A stretch of 64,000 bases of DNA from Asanoa hainanensis (GCF_900188485.1 NZ_FZPH01000014.1:1-64000); one strand, 5' to 3'. Positions 17,344 through 26,707 are shown, counted from the first letter of the stretch. Notes: a model not told the origin generated them from the letters alone. Numbers and translations are program-made.

Positions 17344-17381
17344 CGACGACCCCCGCCAGCCCCGGCCGGCGGGGGTCGTCG
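17344..17381 (+). terminator. Terminator hairpin after terC
   Basis: A perfect 14-bp stem, CGACGACCCCCGCC (17344-17357) with its complement at 17368-17381, encloses a 10-nt loop. Only a weak T-rich stretch (CATCTTCGT) follows. Confidence 0.7.
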
Positions 17382-17456
17382 CATCTTCGTCGCCGATCGG
17401 CCCGGGCTCCGCCGGAAAGCCGGACGCGCCGGAAGCCGAACGCTCAGAATGCCGAA

Positions 17457-17489
17457 AACGCCGCTCCCGGTGTTGGCCGGGGCGGCGTT
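17457..17489. terminator. Second hairpin in the terC/NlpC-P60 intergenic region
   Basis: This is a stem of 13 pairs with one bulged T (57-70 against 77-89 of the 17400s) and a TGTTGG loop. It lies in a 322-bp stretch (17333-17654) without a gene, between converging genes. It may terminate transcription from either side, but no T-tract is present. The remainder of the stretch shows nothing recognisable. Confidence 0.35.
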
Positions 17490-17654
17490 CTCAGGTGTCG
17501 GTGTGCAGGTCGCCTCTCGGCGAGTGGCGCGACGCGGCTCCAGCCTGACGGTATTCCGCGACGGCAATTTAGGTGAGGCCCGGGGACACTGAACACACCG
17601 ACACTGATCACAACCACGGACCCGCCAGGACCATTCCCGGGGGTACGGGCGAGC

Positions 17655-18518
17655 TCAGCCGGCCACCCGGTGCGCCGCGACCAGGGTCGCCTCGCGGGCC
17701 TCCGGGAGCGGCTCCTCCACCACCCGCCGCTGCGTGTAACAGGCGTGCAGCATCCGCCGGTTGCCGGTCACGATGCCCACGTGGTGGATGCGGCGGCCGG
17801 GGCGGGCGAAGAAGTACAGGTCACCCGGGCGCTCCGAGCCCAGCCCCACCGACTCCGTCGCCTCGGCCTGGTCGGCGGCGTCGCGGGGGAGGACCACCCC
17901 GCACCGGCGCCAGGACAGGTGCACCAGACCCGAGCAGTCGATGCCGTACGCGGAGAGCCCGCCCCACACGTACGGCACGCCGCGCAGTCGGGATGCCACG
18001 TCGAGCGCTGCGGCCGGCTGGCCGACAGTGGTCACGTCAGCGGCCGCCACCCACATCAGGCCGTCGCCGGCGCCGACCGGCCACCAGCCGTCCACGAGCT
18101 CACCGAGCGGCACCAAAAGGGTGCCGATCATGACGTTGGCCAGCACCACCGGGCCGCCGGGGGTGGCGCGCAGGTCGGTCGAGGTCGCGTCGACGACAAG
18201 GGTGGTGTCGTCGCGCGCGGGGGTTTCGCCGGCCAGCAGGAGCTGCTCGGTCGGGATCCAGCCCGGGTAGCCGCGCGTGTCGCGGGCGCCGGGCTGCTGC
18301 AACGCGACCACCTGGGCCCAGCCGTCGTCGCGTACCTCGTCGACGCGGACCCGCTCACCCAGCAGGAGCTGGCTCAGCACGCCGTCGCCGATCTGCTGCT
18401 CGGCCGACATCGACGCCACCCAGGAGGGGATGTCGGCGGTGCGCCCGAGCGCGCAACTGTCAATCGGACGAACCGCGTCGGGTGTGGACCACAGTGTCGC
18501 GACGGCCACTCGAACCAT
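17655..18518 (-). CDS. NlpC/P60 family peptidase, YkfC-like
   Basis: Cysteine peptidase of 287 residues from ATG 18518. SH3-like segments fill the first ~170 residues, and the NlpC/P60 domain follows, with the nucleophile in YGIDCSGLVHLSW and His in RIHHVGIVTGN. No signal peptide is visible, so it probably acts in the cytosol, as B. subtilis YkfC does on murein tripeptides to release L-Ala-gamma-D-Glu. A dipeptide epimerase (YkfB-like) lies immediately upstream on the same strand, which supports murein peptide recycling. The frame is open to 18602; the shorter start fits the conserved VAVATLWS.PD N-terminus. Confidence 0.85.
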   Translation of the reverse strand: MVRVAVATLWSTPDAVRPIDSCALGRTADIPSWVASMSAEQQIGDGVLSQLLLGERVRVDEVRDDGWAQVVALQQPGARDTRGYPGWIPTEQLLLAGETPARDDTTLVVDATSTDLRATPGGPVVLANVMIGTLLVPLGELVDGWWPVGAGDGLMWVAAADVTTVGQPAAALDVASRLRGVPYVWGGLSAYGIDCSGLVHLSWRRCGVVLPRDAADQAEATESVGLGSERPGDLYFFARPGRRIHHVGIVTGNRRMLHACYTQRRVVEEPLPEAREATLVAAHRVAG

Positions 18519-18758
18519 CGCGTCGCTGCCTGCCCGCACCTCGCGCTGCCTGTCCGTTAGCACTCGCCCGCCCCCCGTCCGCACCGCCGACGGGGTCCCC
18601 ACCCCTGTCAGTCAGGCTACGAAAGTCTTCGCCGTCACTCAATCGCCTGCTGGAACTCTCCTTCATTCTGCCCACATGGCCGACCCCGATCGCCCGACTG
18701 GACAGTCGTTCCATCCCGTGAGACAAAAACGCGTTTCGGCGACAACCTGGACGGCGTA

Positions 18759-19832
18759 CTAAGGATTCAGGCTCAGCCCGAGCCCGGGCTCGGAGGGCAG
18801 GATCACCGTGCCCGGCTCGTACGTCAGGCCGCCCGTCACCGGCGAGCTCGCCAGCCACCAGGCGGCATCCAGGTCGGCGACCGAGGTGGTGCCGTAGGCC
18901 GCGACCAGGCTCGCGGCGGCACCCACCCCGACCGGGCTCTCCATCATCGTGCCGACGATCGTGCCCATGTCGTGCGCCTCGGCCAGGGAGAGCAGGGTGC
19001 GGGCCGGGCCGAGTCCGCCGCATTTGGCCAGCTTGACGTTGACCATGTCGGCGGCGCGGTTGCGGATCACGGTGACCAGGTCGCGGATCCCGTAGACCGA
19101 CTCGTCGGCGAGGATCGGCACGTCGACCCGGTCGGTGACCCAGCGCAGCCCCTCGATGTCGCGGTGGTGCACCGGCTGCTCGACCAGCTCGAGGTCGGCG
19201 CCGAGGTCCTGGGCGGCGCGGATGATCCGGACCGCCTCCTTCGCGCCCCAGCCCTGGTTGGCGTCGAGCCGGATCCGTGCCCCGGCGCCGGCCGCCGCGC
19301 GCACGTCGCGGATCCGGGCGAGGTCGGTCGCCGGGTCGGCACCGACCTTGACCTTCAGGACCGTGAAACCCTCCGCGACCCGGGCCCGGGCGGCGTCCGC
19401 GACGCCGATCTCGTCGGCCGCGGTCAGCGTCACGTCGGTCGGCACCCGCCTGGCCGTGCCTCCGAGCAACCGCGCCAGGGGTACGCCGAGGCGCCGCGCG
19501 GCCAGGTCGTGCAGCGCGACGTCGACGGCCGCCTTCGCCGCCTCGTTGCCGGCGACGGCTCCGGCGGTCAACCGGGTGAGCGCGACCAGATCGTCCGGGT
19601 CCCGCCCGACCAGCAGCGGCCGCAGGATGGACGTGACGCACGCCTCCGAGCCGGCCAGCGAGGCCCCGGTCACCTGCCAGACCTGCGGTGCCTCGCCGAA
19701 GCCGGACCGGCCGTCCCCGTCGACGATCTCGACGATCAGCGTCTCCACGGACGTCGCCCGGCGCAGCGCCGTGACGAACGGCGTGTGCAAGGGGGCGCGT
19801 ACCCGATGGGTTCTGACATCCTCGATCGTCAC
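18759..19832 (-). CDS. ykfB: L-Ala-D/L-Glu (dipeptide) epimerase
   Basis: Enolase-superfamily enzyme of the muconate-lactonizing subgroup, 357 residues. It shows the catalytic KxK in VLKVKVG, the metal ligands in DANQGW, VEQPV and ADESV, and the second-side lysine in NVKLAKCGG. It converts L-Ala-D-Glu from peptidoglycan into L-Ala-L-Glu for degradation. The start is GTG 19832, placed 7 nt after a TAGGGT -10 box; GTG 19841 overlaps that box. Its neighbour on the same strand, the YkfC-like peptidase, would supply its substrate. Confidence 0.88.
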   Translation of the reverse strand: MTIEDVRTHRVRAPLHTPFVTALRRATSVETLIVEIVDGDGRSGFGEAPQVWQVTGASLAGSEACVTSILRPLLVGRDPDDLVALTRLTAGAVAGNEAAKAAVDVALHDLAARRLGVPLARLLGGTARRVPTDVTLTAADEIGVADAARARVAEGFTVLKVKVGADPATDLARIRDVRAAAGAGARIRLDANQGWGAKEAVRIIRAAQDLGADLELVEQPVHHRDIEGLRWVTDRVDVPILADESVYGIRDLVTVIRNRAADMVNVKLAKCGGLGPARTLLSLAEAHDMGTIVGTMMESPVGVGAAASLVAAYGTTSVADLDAAWWLASSPVTGGLTYEPGTVILPSEPGLGLSLNP

Positions 19833-19845
19833 GTAGGGCACCCTA
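19833..19845 (-). promoter_or_regulatory. -10 box for leaderless ykfB mRNA
   Basis: On the minus strand TAGGGT (19845-19840) is followed by 7 nt and then GTG at 19832. The divergent phosphatase gene starts only 29 bp away, so both promoters are packed together. Confidence 0.5.
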
Positions 19846-19861
19846 TCCGGAGGGGCTGAGA

Positions 19862-20674
19862 GTGACGGAAGGATCGTCCATGGCGGTGGAATGGTCGTTG
19901 TCGGGTGCGCCGAACGCCCGTGACCTCGGTGGTCTCGTGGGAGCCGGCGGGCGTCCGGTGCGGGCCGGCGCGCTGATCCGGGCCAGCGGGCTGGGCCGGC
20001 TGGTCGACGACGACCTGCCGACGCTGACCAAGCTGGACCTCGCGTGCGTGGTCGACCTGCGCAGCGCGAACGAGATCGAGGTCGCCCCGCCCGACCGGCT
20101 GGCCGGCGAGCCGCGGATCGTGCACATCCCGATCCATGACCCGAGGCACCCGGTCTTCACGTACGTCTCGGCGGTGATGCTCGGTCACGACCTGTCCGCG
20201 TACGAGGCCCTGGCCCGCGAGGGCACCGTCGGCGCGATGGAGGCGATCTACCGCTGGTTCGTCGCGGACCCGATCGCGATCGAGGCGTTCAGCCGCGCCG
20301 TGCGGACCGTCGCCGAGGCGGACAACCTGCCCCTCCTGTTCCACTGCAGCGCCGGGAAGGACCGCACGGGCTGGCTGACGGTGATCCTGCTCACGGCCCT
20401 GGGCGTCGACGCGGCGACGATCCGCGCGGACTACCTGCGCACCAACGACCTGGCCGACGGCGTCAACGAACTGATCATGAGCGCCATGCTGGGCCGCCGC
20501 CCCGGTCTCGACCTCGACGCGATCCGCCCGGTCCTGGAAGCACGCGAGACCTACCTCGACGCGGCGTACGACGAGGTCACCCGACGCCACGGAGACATGG
20601 ACACGTACCTCCGCGATGCCCTCGGCATCGACGATGCGCTACGCACCGACCTCCGGGACCGCCTCCTCGACTGA
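19862..20674 (+). CDS. Tyrosine-protein phosphatase (PTP-like)
   Basis: Protein of 270 residues with the cysteine phosphatase loop HCSAGKDRTG, Cys162 being the nucleophile. The N-terminal SGAPNARDLGGL and VVDLRSANEIE match bacterial tyrosine/serine phosphatases related to PtpB and lipid phosphatases. The lysine in the loop (CxxGKDR) is typical of those dual-substrate enzymes. GTG 19862 has GGAGGGG 6 nt upstream; ATG 19880 behind GGAAGG is equally possible. It is divergent from ykfB and convergent with the beta-lactamase-fold gene. Confidence 0.88.
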   Translation: MTEGSSMAVEWSLSGAPNARDLGGLVGAGGRPVRAGALIRASGLGRLVDDDLPTLTKLDLACVVDLRSANEIEVAPPDRLAGEPRIVHIPIHDPRHPVFTYVSAVMLGHDLSAYEALAREGTVGAMEAIYRWFVADPIAIEAFSRAVRTVAEADNLPLLFHCSAGKDRTGWLTVILLTALGVDAATIRADYLRTNDLADGVNELIMSAMLGRRPGLDLDAIRPVLEARETYLDAAYDEVTRRHGDMDTYLRDALGIDDALRTDLRDRLLD

Positions 20675-20691
20675 GCCCGGGCGCTACGCGG

Positions 20692-21492
20692 TCAGCGGGC
20701 CTGCCAGGCTGCCGCCGACACCGAGGCGACCAGGGCGCAGGCCTCGTCGTCGGGCAGCGTCGTCGTCGTGCAGACCACCACCGTGTACGGAGGTGCGTCG
20801 TCCGGGAAGACCACGCCGGCGCCGTGGCGTACCCCCGTGATCCAGCCGTTCTTGTGGGCCACCCGGGTGCCTTCCGGCAGGCCGGCGACCAGGTCGTCGC
20901 GGTGTTCGTTGGCCTCCAGCAGCGCGAGCACCTCGCGCCGCGCCGCGGGCGGGACCAGGTCGCCGGCCACCACCGCGCCGAACAGCGCGGCCAGGTCGCC
21001 GGCGGTCACCAGGTTGTCGATCCCCGCGAGGCGGGCGGCGCTGTCCTCGATGCCGCGGGCCGTGACGCTGTGGGTGGCTCCGGTCAGCCGCCACACCGAG
21101 TTCACCGCCGGCACCCCGACCGCGCCGAGGCACAGGTTGGTGGCCAGGTTGCCCGATCGCACGATCATCTGGCGGGCCAGGTCGCGCAGCGTGCTGGTGC
21201 CGCCGAGCAGCGCCCACGTGGCCGTGTCGCTGTCCTCGGCCGGGTCGTTGGCGAAGGGCTCCGCGCCGGGCAGCGCCGACTCGTGTCTGTTGTGGACCGG
21301 CACCGGCGCGTCGAGGTCGAGGCCCGCGCGGTGCAGGGCGACCAGCACGCCCACCTTCATCGTGCTCGCGGCGTAGTGCGTCGCGTCGGCCAGCCGTGCG
21401 TAGACCGGCGGCCCGCCGACCGGCCCGACCCAGGCGGAGGAGGTGCCCGGCGCGGCGGCCAGCGCAGAGTCGATCTTGTCCCAGCTAGTCAT
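20692..21492 (-). CDS. Beta-lactamase-fold serine hydrolase (class A-like)
   Basis: Protein of 266 residues of the beta-lactamase2 family. The SxxK motif is STMK at 43-46, the SDN-like motif is SGN in IVRSGNLATN, and the KTG-like motif is KNG in AHKNGW. No signal peptide or lipobox is present, so it looks cytosolic, unusual for a true penicillin-degrading enzyme. A clear class A omega-loop Glu-x-x-Asn is not visible, so hydrolysis of beta-lactams is doubtful. It may act as an amidase or esterase on an internal substrate. A TAnnnT box 8 nt before the ATG suggests leaderless expression. Confidence 0.85.
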   Translation of the reverse strand: MTSWDKIDSALAAAPGTSSAWVGPVGGPPVYARLADATHYAASTMKVGVLVALHRAGLDLDAPVPVHNRHESALPGAEPFANDPAEDSDTATWALLGGTSTLRDLARQMIVRSGNLATNLCLGAVGVPAVNSVWRLTGATHSVTARGIEDSAARLAGIDNLVTAGDLAALFGAVVAGDLVPPAARREVLALLEANEHRDDLVAGLPEGTRVAHKNGWITGVRHGAGVVFPDDAPPYTVVVCTTTTLPDDEACALVASVSAAAWQAR

Positions 21493-21506
21493 CGGCTCCG
21501 ACGATA
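21493..21506 (-). promoter_or_regulatory. -10 box for leaderless beta-lactamase-fold gene
   Basis: On the minus strand TATCGT (21506-21501) lies 8 nt before the ATG at 21492. Confidence 0.4.
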
Positions 21507-21553
21507 GTGTGCGCTGTCCGCGAACATCGGCCCGCCCGGCCCGGTCACGGGGT

Positions 21554-21565
21554 TAGCGTGCCGGC
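21554..21565 (+). promoter_or_regulatory. -10 box for leaderless methyltransferase mRNA
   Basis: TAGCGT at 21554-21559 lies 6 nt before the ATG at 21566, with no Shine-Dalgarno. Confidence 0.45.
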
Positions 21566-22255
21566 ATGACCGCCCCTCCCGCGTACGACGCCTATGCCGA
21601 CTGGTACGAGGACTACACCCGGGTCGCTTCGTCCTATATGGAGCGCATCCAGGCACACCTGGTCGACCTCCTCGGCCGGGGCGACGGGCGCTGCCTCGAC
21701 CTGTGCTGCGGCGGGGGAGGGCAGGCCGCGACCATCCGCGGGCTCGGCTGGACCCCCGTCGGCGTGGACCTCTCCCAGGGCCAGCTCCGCTGGGCGAAGG
21801 GCCGGCTCCCGGTGGCCGCCGCCGACGCCACCCGGCTGCCGGTCAGGGACAGCAGCGTGCCGGCCGTCGCCTGCGTGCTGGCGCACACCGATCTGCCCGA
21901 CTACGCGGCGGTGCTGCGCGAGGCGGCCCGGGTGCTGGCGCCCGGCGGCCGGTTCGTGCACGCGGGCGTGCACCCCTGTTTCGTGGGTGCGTTCGCCGAC
22001 CGCTCCGACGCCGACCTGATCACGATCAACACCCGCTACGCCGAGACGGCGCGCACCTTCGACGCCTGGGCGCCGCACGGCGTGCGGGCCCGCGTCGGTG
22101 CCTGGCACGTGCCGCTGGCCGACCTGCTCAACGCCGTCGCCGACGCCGGGCTGCGGATCGACCGGGTGGCCGAGTCGAGCCCGAACGGGATCGCCGACAC
22201 CTTCGCGTTCCGGGCGGTCAAGGTCAGAAGTCGAGGCACTCACAGTTGGTCATGA
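21566..22255 (+). CDS. Class I SAM-dependent methyltransferase
   Basis: Protein of 229 residues. Motif I is CLDLCCGGGGQA, followed by PVGVDLSQGQLRWAK, LPVRDSSVPAVACVLAHTDL and ARVLAPGGRFVHAGVHP. It begins with the YDAYADWYEDY segment common in small-molecule methyltransferases of the UbiE/BioC type. The substrate is unknown. The last 32 bp overlap the 3' end of the convergent transglycosylase gene, so the two messages are complementary there. Confidence 0.87.
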   Translation: MTAPPAYDAYADWYEDYTRVASSYMERIQAHLVDLLGRGDGRCLDLCCGGGGQAATIRGLGWTPVGVDLSQGQLRWAKGRLPVAAADATRLPVRDSSVPAVACVLAHTDLPDYAAVLREAARVLAPGGRFVHAGVHPCFVGAFADRSDADLITINTRYAETARTFDAWAPHGVRARVGAWHVPLADLLNAVADAGLRIDRVAESSPNGIADTFAFRAVKVRSRGTHSWS

Positions 22256-23090
22256 GCGAGCGCACGTTGTCGACGTAGCCAGGGTTCGGGATGACCAGGC
22301 CCGCAGGGGTGTCGACCGCGCCCGGCCCGAAGTTGTACGCCGCGATCACCACGTTGAGCAGGCACAGGTCCGAATGGTCGGCACAGTCCGCGGCGGAGAC
22401 CGAGTAGTCGCTCTCGAAGTAGGCGTCGCCGAAGTACTTGATCAACCAGGCCAGGTAGTTGGCGCCGAGCTGCGCGTTGTCCCGGTACGCGTGGAGGTCG
22501 TAGTTCTTCTCGAAGCGCTGGTTGACGAACTCGGCCGTCGGCGCCATGACCTGCATCAGGCCGACGCCGCCGTCGCAGGCGATGACGTTGGACTGCCAGC
22601 CACTCTCCTGCCAGGCCGTGGCCTTGACCAGGTCGAGCGGCACCTTGATGCTCGGCGCGCTGTTCGGCCAGTACGTGATGGCGGCGGCATCGGTCAGCGC
22701 GGTCTTGACGTCGGCCTGGGTCTGCCGCGCGCCCAGGTAGCGGGGCCGCGTGCAGCCCGGGTCCGGCGGCGGCGCCTTCGACGGGAGCTTCTCGGTCGTC
22801 GGACGACGCGGCGGGCTCTTCTTGGTGGGCTTCGGGCGCGGCGACGGCGGAGTCGTCGTGGCAGCGGGCGCGGCACCGAGGCCGGCCGCGGTCTTGGCCT
22901 CGGCATCCGAGGAAGAGGAGGAGGACGAGGAGTCGCCGGCGTCCTGCTCGCTCGAACCGGCCGCGGCCACCTGCTGGACGCCACCGCCTCCAGCGGCCGA
23001 GCCACCGCTGCCCCGCTCGTCGCAACCGGTCACCAGCAGCGCCAGCGCCACCGCACAGACCGTGATCGAAAGACGACGTGACCGTCGCAT
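22224..23090 (-). CDS. Lytic transglycosylase-like lipoprotein (SLT domain)
   Basis: Exported lipoprotein of 288 residues with lipobox LVTGC and Cys23. A low-complexity Gly/Ser/Pro/Lys-rich linker spans about residues 25-110. The C-terminal SLT domain holds the catalytic Glu in TAWQESGWQ, then GLMQVMAPTAEFVN and IAAYNFGPGAV. Such enzymes cleave the peptidoglycan glycan strand to 1,6-anhydro ends. Several cysteines in the domain may form disulfides outside the cell. It is convergent with, and overlaps, the methyltransferase. Confidence 0.88.
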   Translation of the reverse strand: MRRSRRLSITVCAVALALLVTGCDERGSGGSAAGGGGVQQVAAAGSSEQDAGDSSSSSSSSDAEAKTAAGLGAAPAATTTPPSPRPKPTKKSPPRRPTTEKLPSKAPPPDPGCTRPRYLGARQTQADVKTALTDAAAITYWPNSAPSIKVPLDLVKATAWQESGWQSNVIACDGGVGLMQVMAPTAEFVNQRFEKNYDLHAYRDNAQLGANYLAWLIKYFGDAYFESDYSVSAADCADHSDLCLLNVVIAAYNFGPGAVDTPAGLVIPNPGYVDNVRSLMTNCECLDF

Positions 23091-23137
23091 CGCACCTCCC
23101 CGCGTGACGGGGGGACGCTATCAGCCGCGGTGCGTTC

Positions 23138-24601
23138 CTATCGCCCCGGTTGCGGCGCCGGAGCCAGCCCGCCACCGTCTGAACCGGACAGTTCGGGCGC
23201 CGCGTCGGGAGCGTCGAGCGGCGCCTCCACGTACCCCGTCGGCTCCTCGCTCGTCCCGTCGTCCCGGCTCGCGAAGGCCACCATGAAGAAGAGGGTCCAC
23301 ATCACCCCGAGCAGCACCGAGGTCGCCGTCTCGCTGGCCACGCTCCACCCGAGATAGAGGCGGGCGCCGCTGAGGCTCACGATGGCCGCGGCCGCCACCG
23401 TCCAGAGGGCCACCCGCAGCGGCCAGCGCCGGCGCCGGGACAGCAGCCAGGCCAGCGTGCAGAAGCCGGCGGTGATCACCGCGTTCTGGCTCGGGAACAG
23501 GCCCGACACCGAGGAGCTGGCCGGGGTCAGGTCGCCGGCCCGGGTCAGGTCGGAGATCACCGCGAGCAGCACCAGCGGCACGAACGCGCCGGCGGTGGTG
23601 ACGACGGTGACCAGGTCGCCACGCAGGGACCGGTGCCGCCAGGCGAGCAGGACCGCGACCAGCGCGACCACCAGGATCAGCAGGGAGCCGCGCAGGATGC
23701 CGAGGGTGTCGCGGGCGGCGTCGACGACCGGGTCGGTGCGGCGCAGCGCGAACCAGCCGGCGATGTTGTCGTCGATCACGCTCAGGCCGCTCTGGTCGAC
23801 GGCCCACTTCATCACGAACGCGAGCCCGAACCCGATGCCGAAGAGCAGCGCGACCCCGGCGACCAGGTTGGCCAGCAGCGCCCAGCCCCGGCCGAGCCGC
23901 ATCGTGAGCAGGAAGAACAGCACCCCGAAGCGCTGGTTGACCCAGCCCAGCGGCGGCAGGGCGCCGGCCCGGGCGACCAGGGCCCGCCACGGGTCGGGGT
24001 TGCGGCCCAGCCAGCGGCCGGCCAGCACGATCACCACGATCGTCAGGAGCAGGATCGCCACCGCGCCGGTGGCCTTGCCCAGGTATTCGGAGACCGTCTC
24101 GTAGGACTCGCCGGCGACGTAGCCGACCAGCACCGACGTGCTGACGAAGAGCAGGACCCCGGGCACGTTCCAGACCACGAACCGGCGGTACGGCATGCCG
24201 GCGGCACCGGCCAGCCGTGGCACGAGCGTGCGGCCGAAGGCGACGAACCGGGCACCCAGGACGCCGCGGCCGCCGAGGCGGTGCAGCATGCCCTCGGCCT
24301 TGGCCCAGCGCTCGGCGCCGACCCGCTCGCCCCAGCGCCCCTCGCGCAGCCGGGTGCCGTAGCGCCGGCCCGCCCGGAAGGCCAGCGAGTCACCGAGCAG
24401 CCCCGCGACCACCATCAGCCCCAGCGTCACCCGCAGGTCGAGGGTGCCCGTGAAAGAGAGAAACCCGACGAGCAGCAGCGTCGCCTCGGCCGGGAAGACC
24501 AGCCCGAGCAGCACCGCGGTCTCGCCCGCGATCAATGTGAAGGCGATCACGTAGATGACGGCTGGCGGCAGATCTGCCAGCCGTGTCAGTAGATCGACCA
24601 T
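23138..24601 (-). CDS. DedA-PAP2 fusion membrane protein with degenerate PAP2 site
   Basis: Membrane protein of 487 residues from ATG 24601. The first ~200 residues are a DedA (SNARE-associated/VTT) domain with FPAEATLLLVGFLSF, GDSLAFRAGRRYG and RFVAFGRTLVPRLAGAAGM. The C-terminal half looks like a PAP2 phosphatase, but its catalytic motifs are lost: PSGH reads PSQN, the SR-x5-H-x3-D motif reads ARLYLGWSVASE, and no K-x6-RP is found. The DedA half may flip undecaprenyl phosphate or phospholipids, as reported for the family. The open frame continues to 26590 but is antisense to typA there. Confidence 0.87.
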   Translation of the reverse strand: MVDLLTRLADLPPAVIYVIAFTLIAGETAVLLGLVFPAEATLLLVGFLSFTGTLDLRVTLGLMVVAGLLGDSLAFRAGRRYGTRLREGRWGERVGAERWAKAEGMLHRLGGRGVLGARFVAFGRTLVPRLAGAAGMPYRRFVVWNVPGVLLFVSTSVLVGYVAGESYETVSEYLGKATGAVAILLLTIVVIVLAGRWLGRNPDPWRALVARAGALPPLGWVNQRFGVLFFLLTMRLGRGWALLANLVAGVALLFGIGFGLAFVMKWAVDQSGLSVIDDNIAGWFALRRTDPVVDAARDTLGILRGSLLILVVALVAVLLAWRHRSLRGDLVTVVTTAGAFVPLVLLAVISDLTRAGDLTPASSSVSGLFPSQNAVITAGFCTLAWLLSRRRRWPLRVALWTVAAAAIVSLSGARLYLGWSVASETATSVLLGVMWTLFFMVAFASRDDGTSEEPTGYVEAPLDAPDAAPELSGSDGGGLAPAPQPGR

Positions 24602-24730
24602 TGCGTCCCCCGGCCCACCGGTCCAGCATGCCAGCGCGGGATGTCGGAAAATAGCGGATAACCAGAGATCCGGGCCACCTCCGGGATACCCCGACGGGGT
24701 CGCCGCGCGCGCACCCGGGAGGATGGAGGC

Positions 24731-26599
24731 ATGCCGACCCGTTCCGATCTCCGCAACGTCGCCATCGTGGCCCACGTCGACCACGGCAAGACAACTCTTG
24801 TCGACGCGATGCTGCGCCAGGGCGGCCAGTTCCATGCCCGCAACGAGCTCACCACCGACCGCATGATGGACTCGATGGATCTCGAGCGCGAGAAGGGCAT
24901 CACCATTCTCGCGAAGAACACCGCCATCACGTACGCGCCTGCCGAAGGCGACCCGGTGGTCATCAACATCATCGACACCCCGGGCCACGCCGACTTCGGC
25001 GGTGAGGTCGAGCGCGGCCTGACCATGGTCGACGGCGTCGTCCTGCTGGTGGACGCCAGCGAGGGCCCCCTGCCGCAGACCCGGTTCGTGCTGCGCAAGG
25101 CGCTCAAGGCCCGCCTGCCGATCATCCTGGTGATCAACAAGGTCGACCGGCCGGACGCCCGCATCAAAGAGGTCGTCGACGACACGTACGAGCTGTTCCT
25201 GGATCTCGACGCCGACGACAGCCAGATCGACTTCCCGATCGTGTACGCCTGCGCCCGCGACGGCATCGCCTCGCTCGGCCAGCCCGTGGACGGCACGGTG
25301 CCGACCGACAGCGACTCGCTGGAGCCGCTGTTCCAGACGCTGCTCGACACCATCCCGGCGCCGTCCTACGAGGAGGGCGCACCCCTCCAGGCGCACGTGA
25401 CCAACCTCGACGCGTCGCCGTTCCTCGGCCGGCTGGCCCTGTGCCGGGTCCGCGAGGGCACGATCCGCAAGGGTCAGACGGTCACCTGGTGCAAGATCGA
25501 CGGCACCACCGAGCGCGTCCGGATCTCCGAGCTGCTGATGACCGAGGGCCTGGAGCGCAAGCCGGCCGAGTCCGCCGGCCCCGGCGACATCATGGCCGTC
25601 GCCGGCATCCCGGAGATCATGATCGGCGAGACGCTGGCCGACGCCGAGGACCCGCGCCCGCTGCCGCTGATCACCGTCGACGAGCCGGCGATCTCGATGA
25701 CCATCGGCACCAACACCTCGCCGCTGGTCGGCAAGGTCAAGGGCGGCAAGGTCACGGCCCGGATGGTCAAGGACCGCCTCGACCGCGAGCTGATCGGCAA
25801 CGTGTCGCTGCGGGTGCTCCCGACGGACCGCCCGGACGCCTGGGAGGTCCAGGGCCGCGGCGAGCTCGCCCTGGCGATCCTGGTCGAGCAGATGCGCCGT
25901 GAGAACTACGAGCTGACCGTCGGCAAGCCGCAGGTGGTCACCCGGGAGATCGACGGGAAGACCTGCGAGCCGGTCGAGCGGCTGACCATCGACGCCCCGG
26001 AGGAATACCTCGGCGCGATCACGCAGCTCCTGGCCACCCGCAAGGGCCGGATGGAGCAGCTGGTCAACCACGGCACCGGCTGGATCCGGATGGAGTGGCT
26101 GGTCCCGGCCCGCGGCCTGATCGGCTTCCGCACGGAGTTCCTCACCGACACCCGCGGCACGGGCATCCTGCACCACGTGTTCGAGAGCTACGAGCCGTGG
26201 TTCGGCGAGCTGCGTACCCGGGGCAACGGCTCCCTGGTGGCCGACCGGTCCGGTTCGGTGACCGGCTTCGCGATGCTCAACATCCAGGAGCGCGGCACGT
26301 TGTTCGTCGAGCCTGGCACCGAGGTGTACGAGGGCATGATCGTCGGCGAGAACTCCCGCTCCGACGACATGGACGTCAACATCACCAAGGAGAAGAAGCT
26401 CACCAACATGCGGGCGTCCACCTCGGACGAGACCGAGAAGGTCATCCCGCCGCGGAAGCTCTCCCTGGAGCAGGCCCTCGAGTTCTGCCGCGAGGACGAG
26501 TGCGTCGAGGTCACCCCGACCTCGGTCCGGATCCGCAAGGTGGTCCTGGACCAGACCGCCCGCGGCCGGGCCGCCGCCCGCCGCAAGCACGCCGGCTGA
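24731..26599 (+). CDS. typA: Translational GTPase TypA/BipA
   Basis: Ribosome-associated GTPase of 622 residues involved in stress and low-temperature ribosome assembly. The G1 motif is AHVDHGKTT, switch [15 protein letters not shown]3 [14 protein letters not shown] and G4 NKVDRPDAR. Domain II follows at about 210-300, then EF-G-like domain III/V and the TypA-specific C-terminus ([18 protein letters not shown], and [10 protein letters not shown]-like near the end). The ATG has a strong GGATGGAGG Shine-Dalgarno. A terminator follows. Confidence 0.97.
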   Translation: MPTRSDLRNVAIVAHVDHGKTTLVDAMLRQGGQFHARNELTTDRMMDSMDLEREKGITILAKNTAITYAPAEGDPVVINIIDTPGHADFGGEVERGLTMVDGVVLLVDASEGPLPQTRFVLRKALKARLPIILVINKVDRPDARIKEVVDDTYELFLDLDADDSQIDFPIVYACARDGIASLGQPVDGTVPTDSDSLEPLFQTLLDTIPAPSYEEGAPLQAHVTNLDASPFLGRLALCRVREGTIRKGQTVTWCKIDGTTERVRISELLMTEGLERKPAESAGPGDIMAVAGIPEIMIGETLADAEDPRPLPLITVDEPAISMTIGTNTSPLVGKVKGGKVTARMVKDRLDRELIGNVSLRVLPTDRPDAWEVQGRGELALAILVEQMRRENYELTVGKPQVVTREIDGKTCEPVERLTIDAPEEYLGAITQLLATRKGRMEQLVNHGTGWIRMEWLVPARGLIGFRTEFLTDTRGTGILHHVFESYEPWFGELRTRGNGSLVADRSGSVTGFAMLNIQERGTLFVEPGTEVYEGMIVGENSRSDDMDVNITKEKKLTNMRASTSDETEKVIPPRKLSLEQALEFCREDECVEVTPTSVRIRKVVLDQTARGRAAARRKHAG

Positions 26600-26616
26600 C
26601 CTTCCGCACGCTCAAC

Positions 26617-26655
26617 GGGGCCGCACCGTCGATGTTCGACCGTGCGGCCCCTTCA
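26617..26655 (+). terminator. Terminator after typA
   Basis: The stem GGGGCCGCAC (26617-26626) pairs with GTGCGGCCCC (26642-26651); within it GTCGA pairs with TCGAC around a TGT loop, separated by one C/C mismatch. Only TTCAC follows, so the T-tract is weak. Confidence 0.6.
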
Positions 26656-26707
26656 CAGTGGACGATGATCGCTCCATCATGGCTCGGGGAACCGAGTAAG
26701 GGGTGAC

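Noticed and set aside
24602-26590. Extended N-terminus of the DedA-PAP2 frame
   Set aside because: It is fully antisense to typA; the DedA domain begins at ATG 24601.
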